The notes beneath the pieces are model-generated. The model saw only the letters and a program-made list of their open reading frames with translations. It was not told the DNA's origin and searched no databases. From positions 55,133,526 through 55,197,525 of the forward strand of contig OW387138.1 in assembly GCA_936440205.1 (NCBI GenBank): DNA of 64,000 nucleotides, read 5' to 3'. Below are positions 45,895 through 54,816 of this stretch, piece after piece. Position numbers and translations under genes: made by a program. The stretch is from Lepidonotus clava. Taxonomy: Eukaryota; Annelida; Polychaeta; Phyllodocida; Polynoidae. The first letter of the stretch is position 1. Each line of letters starts with the position of its first letter.

Positions 45895-46995
45895 TTAATC
45901 AAGGTCAACACGGCTTAAGTCGACTGAAGTATTAGTACTAATTGCAAGCTCACCGGGCCGGTATTTCCCCAAAAGAACAGGCTCTCCTATGCCTATACCC
46001 ATGGTAACCAACTGGTAGCGTATAATGTCCTTAGTCATCAATCTTGTCAACATGATGTCCTTCAGTTTATTAACCTTTAAATGTGTGGGCAGTCGTGTCG
46101 ATGTGCCGGTATAGCAGTCGGTCATTTGGATGACACAGTTAAATGTGTATCGTGCGCCTAGGCATATATTTTCGGCTTTAGTCAGTGTGATAGGATCGTC
46201 TGTTTGAAAGATATAATCTCCAAAATGTCCAGGGAACGTGCCTATTTTAAGCCATACACTGTGATTGCCCGAGACAAGCAAGTATACACGAAAACGAGCA
46301 TCTGCGAAGATGCGATTAATTCCGGAGCAAACAAAGAATATGCTAATAATTATGGCTACGGCGAGGATAAGAAGAAGAGTGTACGAAGAGAGAAGTACCA
46401 CAGTTGGGAATTCTTTAATGTTTCCGTCTCCTGGGTTGGCTTCAGATCCAGTGTCAGTTACGGTATGGTCCTGGTCCAACAAGGCTTGCAGGGTGTCATG
46501 AAAGGTGAGGCCGGTCATCGCATCGTGTTTTGGTGGAGGGTGACCGGTAAATGGAGCAGTGGGGTTGACCAACCGGGTATGGGTTACCCCAGGCTTATTG
46601 TGAACGACCCTAGGCCAGTGTCCGCCACTGGCAGCTCGAACAAATTCCACGCATGATACAAGAACCAAGTACGCGGCAGCTATATATTGAAAAAAAAAGA
46701 AAGAAGAGAACATGAAGGTTGTCATCTCAACTTTAAACAAACACCTTCGTTCCAAATTACCATGGCCAGGCTATTCAAACAGACAGAATAAACTATAACT
46801 GCCATATGGCCACACCCTAGAATTCAGAAAACTGGCCATATTATTTAATTAGGAAGGGCGACCCCCAGAATGAATACATATGTTTTACCTATTTTGAATA
46901 ATTTGGAAAGTCGGCCATCGACTCGTATCACTTGTAGAACAAAAGTAATTAAGAAGATTCTCACCAAGGGTGGCACTCAGGATTTTGACACTCAT
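45895..46995 (-). CDS. Signal-peptide single-pass membrane protein (2 exons, 271 aa)
   Basis: Exon 1 at 46995-46965 (MSVKILSATL, then GTGAGA) joins in phase to exon 2 at 46679-45895 after ATATAG. Together they make a good signal peptide (MSVKILSATL-AAAYLVLVSCVEFVRA); a start at 46755 in one exon would lack it. A TTATATAG box lies at about 47033-47026. The ectodomain is ~85 residues and Pro/His/Thr-rich. A membrane span follows (VVLLSSYTLLLILAVAIIIS), then a ~150-residue domain with FRVYLLVSG, WLKIGTFPGHFGDYIF and MLTRLMTKDIIRYQLV. The same signal-exon layout and domain occur in the relic at 29525-30539. Divergent from the transposase gene. Function unknown; membrane topology suggests the conserved domain lies inside the cell or particle. 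Confidence 0.7.
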
Positions 46996-47136
46996 GATAT
47001 TCACGTAGCCGTACACCAAACGCACTATATAACGAAATAAGCTGGCCCTAAGTAGTAGCAGAAAGCTTAAGGTTTGACCTTCGAGCTAAACTTCGAGCTC
47101 AGTTTTCAAGGCAGATGAAATCCTATGACCAGTCGA

Positions 47137-47290
47137 CCTGACGGCAGCCGATGCGTTTCGGAAGCTGAGGAAACTTCACCGCCCTTTAATGGATAGACCC
47201 TAGGTTTTAATGGCAGGTGTCATGCCCTCACCAGTCCAGACGGCGGACGATGCGTTTCGAAAGCTGAAGAAACTTCACGCGCCCGACAAA
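47137..47290 (+). repeat. Tandem ~45-bp motif pair upstream of the transposase
   Basis: GATGCGTTTCGGAAGCTGAG and GATGCGTTTCGAAAGCTGAA, each followed by GAAACTTCACSGCCC, lie about 90 bp apart. The second lies in a 41-codon frame from 47222 (ending at 47347). Either a duplicated regulatory site or a remnant coding motif. Confidence 0.6.
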
Positions 47291-47493
47291 TCACGACAAC
47301 GCGCTACCGTGACGGCCAGGCTGGAGGCGACAGTAATCTCCTGGTAATACTGTGGCAGGCTGTTCTCGGCTTAATTTCACACGGGTGTCTGAGGTTAGGA
47401 GCTCGAGTGCAACTACCCCTGGGTCGGGGCTGTGGCATGTCGCGGCAATTCGCGGCTTTCAGCTGGTGGGACCATAGGCGTCGGTCTGTACCA

Positions 47494-47503
47494 TATATAA
47501 ATA
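47494..47503 (+). promoter_or_regulatory. TATA box of the Tnp2 transposase gene
   Basis: TATATAAATA, 78 bp before the ATG at 47572, in the same compact layout as the accessory gene. Confidence 0.7.
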
Positions 47504-47571
47504 CTTGTGTCGCGGTCGCAAATGGGGAAGGTTCATCGCCCTGAAGTGCTGCTGTCTAACTCAAGTTCGCC

Positions 47572-50500
47572 ATGGCCTCGCGATCGTGGTGTTTCAAGGG
47601 TCTGACCAGTGACCAGGCAGAAACCAGAAGAAATATGGACACTAGCCGAAACCGATGGTGCGACACATGTAAACGTGCAGTTTCAAAAAGTACATATAAC
47701 AGGAAGCATCTTATGGAGCATGGTGAGTACCAGATAAATAGTATTACTAGGATAAAGTCACTTTCACCTGAAATCGATATCCTTCAAAACCTTCCTAGCT
47801 AGCTTGCGCGCATAGATATTATTTTCAAATACCTACTATACTCTTAATGATCAGTTAGTGTTTGGAAAATTATCGCCAGCCTAAATCTTTTCTTGACAAT
47901 TAAACAATTGTTCAAATAATGAATGACTTGAACAATGGACGTTATATATATGTATCCCTCCATGCATCTTTCTATCATAGCTTTTGAGTCAGAGAAACAA
48001 CATTGGGTGGGAAAGTCTGTACTCTGAAACCCGACTGTACATTTAATTTATTCTTATACATTTGGTTTACCTCAACGCGCTGGCAATCAGGCAGAAGTGG
48101 GTCTTGAGGCCGAAGCTGCAGATATTCAGGCTGAGGCAGGTAACCAGGCTGAAGCAGGTTTTCAGGCTGAGGCAGTTAACCAGGCTGAAGCAGGTTTTCA
48201 GGCTGAGGCAGGTAACCAGGCGGAAGCAGGTTTTCAGGCTGAGGCAGGTAACCAGGCTGAAGCAGGTTTTCAGGCTGAGGCAGGTAACCAGGCTGAAGCA
48301 GGTTTTCAGGCTGAGGCAGGTAACAAGGCTGAAGCGGGTGTTGAGGCTGAGGCAGGTAACCAGGCTGAAGCGGGTATTGAGGCTGAAGGTGGTATGCAGG
48401 TTGAAGCGGGAATTCAGGCTGAAGGTGGTATCCAGGTTGGAGCTGGTATTCGGGAAGAAGCTGCAGCTGCTAATCAGCGGCAGGCTGAAGTCGGGAATCC
48501 GGGAGAAGCAGACAGTCAGCCTGTGGGTCGCAATCAGCCTGTTGAAGAGGCGGTACCCATGGAAGCCGATGAGGAGTCAGGTGATGATATGGAAGACTAT
48601 TACGGTACCATGGAAGATTCCCAAGAAACGGAAGAAAATGATAAGCTTGATCCAGAGGCAGTCAAGATTCGCAACAGGGCCATCCGTCACTTAAAAGTGG
48701 TTTTCGGTGACGGGACGGGTCGTCCTAGCCCATTGGCAAGGCTTGTTAGTGGTACCCCTAATAAGAATATCCAAAGCCTATTTTCATGGGTTCTGTTCTT
48801 TCTTTTGCAGTGGCAGATCCACACCTTCACCAGTGATACGCAAATGGCTAAAGTTATGTGCTTCATTTGTGAATTATTGACGGTAGCAGGTAATGACCGG
48901 GTTTCACAAGCAGCGGAGGCAGTATTCCCCAAAACGATGCGGATGATGTACAAATGGTTGGGTACAGACCTAACGATGACTAATTACTCTATCAGTGTAT
49001 GCTGCCCGGCCTGTTATACGTTGTCGCATTCTGTGTTGTCCACCACTGAGCGTGTGCGAGGTCTAGGCTTTTACACGGATCGTAATGGTAATCAGCAACC
49101 CATTAGGTGTACAACCATCGGTGATGATTTAAAACGCTGCAACAGGAAATTGTTTTATGAGACCAAGATTGTTGGGGAAATTACCTTCCTTCCAGTCAGG
49201 ACATTCTGTTACCAGTCGCTCGAGAAGAGTTTGCAGGTTATGATGAAACGTCCAGGTTTTGAGCTGAAATGTAGAGAGTGGAAGGGCAGGAGGATACCCA
49301 ACGGAGTGTTTGCTGACATTTACGACGGTTCGGTATGGAAAGAATTTAACGCGAACAACGACGGCTTTCTTGATAATGAAAACAACTTGGCTCTTCAGAT
49401 GAATATCGATTGGTTTCAACCATTCTCTCGGAAAGCTTCGATGTCAGTAGGGGGCATTTACCTAACAATACTTAACCTACCCAGAAATGAGCGGTACAGA
49501 CTTGAGAACGTCATACTATACGGTATCATTCCAAACTTAAGTAAAGAACCTGCCGACCTTACCAGTTTTCTGAGGCCCCTAGTCAACGAACTCAAGGAAT
49601 TCTGGCATCAGGGAAAAAGGCTTATAACCAACGATTGCCCAAATGGCAAGACCGTTAAGTTGGCGCTTTTGAACGTTGCTGCCGACCTGCCTGCAGGGAG
49701 GAAGACCTGCGGTTTCCTGCTACCTAATGATATCATGGGTTGTTCAAAATGTCTGAAGGAATTCAAGAATTCAAACCGTGGAGGATTCAACATGGCGAAT
49801 TTGACTCATCGTACTCTGGACCAACACAAGGAGAGAGTGAGTGAGATTACAGCTGCATCCACCCCGAGAGAGAAAAGTAAACTTGAGAAACAGTATGGAG
49901 CTCGTTCCTGTGTCCTCCTAGAATTGCCCTACTTCAATCCCATCAGGTAAGTTCAATCTCCAGGCCGAACAAATTTAAAGGCCAATCTTACACAGAATTA
50001 TACCAAAATATTAACAATTTTAATTTGACATTTGAATAAACATTAATACAAATGTTTCCATTAGCAGTAACTGTATTATATGACATTCATTTCTTCAGGT
50101 TCCTCTCGATCGATGTGATGCATAATGTACTGTTGGGTAAGTGTTGAAGCTTGACCTAACGTTAATTAATGTTTAGCACTGATAATGTGTTTGAAATGGA
50201 ACTTGCATTTGCCTTTAATTTGGACTATTAGTTCATTGGGGTTTCAATACCGATTTCACATATGTGCTTTTATTATTGGGATTCAGGGACTGCCAAGCGA
50301 ATGTGGAAGAGGTGGACCGACAAAGAGTTGTCAAAGAAGAAGAAGAATTCAACAGATGACGTTGTACTAAGCGCTAATCAGGTGTTGACTATTGATGCTC
50401 GTCTGAATCAGTTTAAAGAGGGACTACCGGATGACTGCGTGGTAACTAACATCAAATCGAACGCTGGGATGTGGACGGCAAAGGAGTGGAAGAATTGGGT

Positions 50501-51560
50501 TACAGTCTCGTCTGGATACTGCCTCCAGGGCCTTTTGCCGGAGAATATGCTTCATAGCTGGCAGCGTTTCGTAGAAGCCACTCGACTTCTGTGCAAGCCT
50601 TGTATTACATACCACGAGATAGAACAGGCACACAGGAAACTATTGTACTTTTGCAAGAGCACAGAGCTCCAGTTCGGTTCTGATTTCATTACCCCAAACA
50701 TGCATCTACATCTCCATTTAAAGGAGTGTCTCCGGGAGTATGGTCCAGCTCCCAGTACTTGGCTGTTCAGTTTTGAGCGGTATAATGGTTACTTGGGGGA
50801 TGTGCCGACTAACAATCGCCAAATAGAGAAACAATTGTTTGAGAGGTTTCACAGGATGAGTCGTGTCAGTCAGGCGCGCGCCGAAATGCCGTCCAAACAC
50901 GAGGGGAAATTTGGCAAACACTGCCAGCTGGGAGAAGGAGAGAAGAAAGCAAGAACGGTCCTGGAAACACTCGATGTACCCAATGAGCGAGATTTCGCGC
51001 AGTGCGAGAGCCTATGGAGTCTCCCCGACGGCTTCGAGACATTTAGAGAAGAAAATGTGTGGATCGACTCGGACGATCTTGAGCTGCTCAAAAAAACATA
51101 CAAAAAGATGTACCCCACAGAACAGGAGATCCTAGAGAAGTCATTTCTGCCTTCAGTTTATGTGAAGTCTAAAGTCGTAAAATATGGCCCCATGACTTAT
51201 TCCAGCACAAATTCCAGCAGTGGTAAAAAGTTGTCTAGACTAATGGCAAATTGGTACGAAGACGGACAGACTGACCCCCGGGAGCGACCGTGCATCGCCA
51301 CCCACTACATGAAACATTACATACAATGTAATGCAACCGGGCAGAAGAGGCAACATGTGTTTGCAGCTGTGAAGTGGTACCGACCCAGCACCGTCGAATC
51401 CAGATACATAAGTCCTTATACAATGTGGCACAAGGAAAAGTTCGAGCAACCTTCATGGGCATCTTTCCTGCCTGTTATGCGGATAAGTGGACATTTTGGA
51501 TATGTGGTTGAACAAGAAAATATGATCGTATGTCCCCTTCGGCGCCACGACTTCTTGTAG
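47572..51560 (+). CDS. tnp2: Tnp2-family (CACTA/EnSpm) transposase, 4 exons, 1104 aa
   Basis: Cut-and-paste transposase of the element. Exons 47572-47722, 48095-49946, 50099-50136 and 50287-51560 join in phase; the second junction forms PIRFLSIDVMHNVLLG and the third LLGTAKRMWKRW. Exon 1 has a zinc-finger-like RWCDTCK..YNRKHLMEHG. Residues ~50-175 are an Ala/Glu/Gly/Gln repeat array (NQAEAGFQAEAG, 30-bp DNA units) and an acidic linker. The Tnp2 core follows: CPACYTLSHS, EITFLPVRTFCYQSLE, LQMNIDWFQPFS (first acidic residue), GGIYLTILNLPRNERY, NVILYGIIPN, NVAADLPAGRKTCGFL (second), a GCSKC zinc knuckle, LPYFNPIRFLSIDVMHN, then FITPNMHLHLHLKE and WLFSFERYNGYLG. All expected blocks are present in order without interruption, so the gene looks functional. 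The exon 1 motif resembles that of the minus-strand gene at 29.05 kb. The 3' end has no AATAAA nearby. Confidence 0.9.
48125..48450 (+). repeat. 30-36-bp coding repeat array in transposase exon 2
   Basis: Ten or more units of AACCAGGCTGAAGCAGGTTT-type sequence encode NQAEAGFQAEAG and later GIEAEGG repeats. Early units are nearly identical, later ones drift, implying ongoing array turnover. Confidence 0.9.
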
Positions 51561-51600
51561 ATCTAGAGGACCTATAGATATATCGAACTCGTGCACGTAG

Positions 51601-51875
51601 TGTCCGAAATTAAGCTGAAAACGTATGCATCATTAATGAGATTGTGCACCACAAATATTGGATATGCACCCCCCGATATATGGGAATGAAAAAATTCCAT
51701 GAGAAGTGTGCACATGTATAAAAAAAAGTGCAAAACTTAAAAATAACGCACCTGGCAGTGAGTGTGCAGAATCACGAGTGTGAGTGTGCAGATCTAGACT
51801 CACGAGTGTGAGTGTGATCCCCGGGTGAAGGCCTATAGGCCCGGCCTATAGGGTGCAGCAGCTTAATTTCGGACA
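51601..51875. mobile_element. 275-bp MITE with perfect 17-bp terminal inverted repeats
   Basis: TGTCCGAAATTAAGCTG at 51601-51617 and CAGCTTAATTTCGGACA at 51859-51875 are exact reverse complements. It lies 40 bp after the transposase stop, between the last two genes of the element. No target duplication is obvious. Confidence 0.75.
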
Positions 51876-52287
51876 ATGTCCGGTGTTTTATATGCATTGT
51901 TAGGATTATGTGATTTAGACGCTTTTGCCAACAAAAGCAACATTTTTTTATTAGGAATAATTATATTACGCCCTAAACCTTATAATGTGACTACTTTCAA
52001 ATTTAAAATAAAAGGTAGGAAATTACTTCGCAAGGTTACGGTGCCAGGATGTGCGACTTTGAGGTACGTTTTCTGAAGTTATTTCACAGGCTGGGGGTGT
52101 GGGGCTGTGTGCATTTACGGGTGGTTTCTTGAGTCAGGTGTCAGGACGTGCACCTCCAGCTGCCAGGGCTGCGCTGCGCGAGCGACACCTTATGTAACAC
52201 CTGACACCGGTCGCTCAGGCTGCTCGGCTGACCTAGATGGCCCCTCATTACCCTGCCCCCCGGGGGGGTGGGGGGGGGGCACCAGCT

Positions 52288-52295
52288 TTATAAGG
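52288..52295 (+). promoter_or_regulatory. TATA box of the small zinc-finger gene
   Basis: TTTATAAG lies 117 bp before the ATG at 52405, just after a G-run. Confidence 0.55.
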
Positions 52296-52404
52296 AGGTG
52301 CCCACCACGTGCACACACACAGTCCCGCGCCAGCCTCACGACCATAAAAGCCGTACGTACGCAGAAGTTTGCTGATATTAAACACAAACACCACATTGTG
52401 AACA

Positions 52405-53916
52405 ATGGCGACCGCGCAGAAAACCCGGTAGGTGAATCAGATAACTTGCCTATAATTTGATAAGATAACATGCCTATATAGAGAAGTAGTGTTTTTTCAG
52501 GCTTTGCGGGAGAATGACTTGGGGGTTACACTTCCATATATAGAGTGTTTGTTAACAAATGTATAATTGTGTGGATAATAGCTGTTACGTTTGGTAGATA
52601 TTTTCCATTTTTTTTCGTTTTCTCCCCATACACGTAGATAACCAATTCCAGACACTTAAAGGTTGTTTTTTTTTGCTCATTCAAGCAACCATGTGCGGTC
52701 GGAGGAGGAAGAGGAATCCCAGGCATGGACACCGCGTGAGGAGAAAAATATTGAAGAGGAGGAAACGATCTGGACGGAACCCCAATGGACCGAGTGCGCG
52801 CCCCTGTTCACCCCTAAGTAGGTTTAAATTGTTCAACACTGTTGATGGACAGGGATGGAAGAGAAGCATGGAAAGAAAATTATTAACTTACTATCTGGTA
52901 GGATGACTATCGTCATGCCAAATAATGCACACTGTCTAAAACCCGACGACGGACTCGCGGTCGGACATGGTTGTGGTCGCTCGAATTCATGTAACATGCT
53001 GAAACAACAGGCTCTTTTTTGGACAATTTAAAAATTGCAAATTTGTCAGACTGGCACAATAACATGAAATAGAGATTGGATGAGAAAAATTGAGATGCCG
53101 ATGATTTGGTAGTTTCGACCACCTATGTTGAAATGATGGACGGTGTGATGATTTTTGAAATTTTTTCAAGGACGCACGACCAACAACAGCTCCCGGACGG
53201 CCCATCAGAGTGGACGTGCGTCTACTGTTCGGAGGATCCGACCCAGGTTGGTACATTTGTATTTACACGATGAAGCTAAGTGGGAAATAAAACATGTAAG
53301 CGTATGAAGGGAAATATGTATAAACAAAACAAAATGATGAGTGGGGCGATTTCACGAGTACAATTGTTCTGAAATTTGCCAATATTACGAGGGACACGCT
53401 GGTATGTAGTAAGTGCAAAATTGACTTTTGCACATTTAACTATAACCACACAATTTTTTTCAGGAGCAGGAGGAGTACTTAACGGACCAAAGGTGGAAGG
53501 CGATGGAAACGTTTGCCGAAGACCAACACGCCACACAACCGCAGGCCATATTCTTGGATGGCAACTACAGGTACGCCGGGTTTTTTTTTCATAATAAATA
53601 ATATTATATAGCGACAATGATTTTCGATGATGCTACTAGGCAAAAAATAACGAGGGCATAGAATCTTAATGTTGACGTTGGAGTGAACGCCGAATTTCGT
53701 ACGGTTACTAAAAATTGTGATTGATGATGGTCCGATTAGTTCGTGCACACAATTTAAAAAAATGTGTATTTAAACATGCCTCCGTAATATTTCAGAATGT
53801 ACTTGGTCTGCAACTACTGCGGCCGGTGCTACCACGCCGACTGTGAGGGGGGCGAGCCTGCCAGCATCATGTGCTCCGAGGTGTTGTGCGAGTGGTGCGC
53901 CGAGGATAAAGATTAA
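52405..53916 (+). CDS. Small cysteine-rich (PHD/RING-like) zinc-finger protein, 5 exons, 152 aa
   Basis: Exons 52405-52427, 52686-52817, 53171-53246, 53464-53570 and 53796-53916 all have GT/AG boundaries and join in one frame, giving 152 residues. A TATA box lies upstream and AATAAA 16 bp after the stop. The N terminus MATAQKTRNHV leads to an acidic stretch (EEEEESQAW, EEEETIW). Two cysteine clusters follow: WTCVYCSED (~70-78), then LVCNYCGRCYHADCEGG and MCSEVLCEWCAED at the C terminus. The C-x2-C..C-x2-C-x2-H-x2-C spacing resembles a PHD- or RING-type fold, but the set is shorter than classical PHD fingers, so the fold is uncertain. It sits next to the right terminal repeat and is probably a regulatory or DNA-binding cargo protein. 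None of the short frames in the introns is needed. Confidence 0.7.
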
Positions 53917-54460
53917 TAGAATCGATTCAGCAATAAAATAGTACACTAGATTTTAACTACACTTTCTGTCAAATGTCCTTTTATTTTTGTTTTTATATAG
54001 TAACACTAGTTAACCTCGGGAGCATGATAGCTATAGGTTAGAATTTACCTTAAATCACAGCTTCACGCTAAACTATGTTTTTTGTGTGTACCTGGCAGTC
54101 TACGGCCGATCGTACAGAGTATATTGAACAGATAATGTGAGTCATAATATATGTTTCATCTAAATTTACAAATATACTAGATCGGAGTGAAACACAGTCT
54201 TTTAATGCCTACTAACTTCTAAGTACAGTGAGAGTAGAACACTGGTAAAGCGCGGCCATCAAATACAACCCACATTCCCCGTATAGGTCTATAGGCATAG
54301 AAACTTTGCTAAATCTGAGGGGTTCCAGAGACCCCCTAATTTGGATAATTCCCTTTATTGGTAGTTTAATTGCGTAAAATTTGAGAAATCGGAGGGGGGT
54401 CAACCGAACATGGGGACCACCCCCCCCCCCCCACTCCCGCCCTGAGGGGGGGGGGGGGGA
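53917..54460. other. Right non-coding arm of the 21-kb element
   Basis: No gene. From ~54290 to 54480 there is a MITE remnant with GAGGGGTTCCAGAGACCCCC, G/C runs and the end GGATACGCCACTG, which abuts the terminal repeat at the same point as the CAGTGGCGTACCCAG end on the left. Confidence 0.5.
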
Positions 54461-54813
54461 ACTGGATACGCCACTGCTGGCAATTATATTGGTGCCTGAA
54501 TGGAGTGTGGGTACGTTAAGACGCCGAGAAGGTTGGGCGTGTGAAGAGAACTATGAGCGGACGGGACTATTGTGACACAATATAGTTAACACCCCCTGAC
54601 TTACACTTATATACACGCCAGAAGGGCAAGGGAAACTTTGAGGTGGGCGCAAAAGTATTACCTAACACGCCCACTGCTATGGGTGGTATAATGATACTTT
54701 GCTGTGTCAGGGATAATGGTGGAGTAAGACTTACACTCCTTGACACGTTTTAGAGCAAGTGGTTTCAGACACGCCCGAGCCTGTCTAATGTATGAGTTCA
54801 AATTCTTCCCGTG
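54461..54813 (-). repeat. Right terminal inverted repeat with inward TATA promoter
   Basis: Reverse complement of 33726-34080 with about seven or eight differences, ending CTTCCCGTG. Its TATA element (CTTATATAC on the plus strand, ~54605-54613) faces inward, so transcripts could enter the element from both ends. Confidence 0.92.
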
Positions 54814-54816
54814 CAA

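Larger units (their letters stand above)
33726..54813 (+). mobile_element. Complete-looking ~21.1 kb CACTA/EnSpm-type transposon carrying an envelope-like gene
   Basis: Bounded by ~355-bp terminal inverted repeats that start CACGGGAAGAATTTG at 33726 and end CAAATTCTTCCCGTG at 54813. Three bases CAA precede the left end (33723-33725) and follow the right end (54814-54816), as expected of the 3-bp target duplication of EnSpm/CACTA elements. Inside are a Tnp2-family transposase, the enzyme of that superfamily, and five other genes including an F-type envelope glycoprotein. Terminal repeats differ at about seven or eight positions, so the insertion is young. All six genes read as whole. No reverse transcriptase, integrase, protein-primed polymerase or capsid gene is seen. 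At least one MITE (51601-51875) and two intronic MITEs lie within. Boundaries and family are seen in sequence; joint mobility of the cargo is inferred. Confidence 0.85.

Noticed and set aside
48062-48694. 210-codon alternative frame (RLRQVTRLKQVF repeats)
   Set aside because: Shadow of the 30-36-bp repeat array in transposase exon 2.
33726-54813. Polinton/Maverick, adintovirus-like or LTR retroelement identity for the 21-kb unit
   Set aside because: No protein-primed DNA polymerase, retroviral-type integrase, protease, ATPase, capsid or reverse transcriptase motif is seen. The transposase is Tnp2, the target duplication is 3 bp, and the ends are inverted rather than direct repeats.
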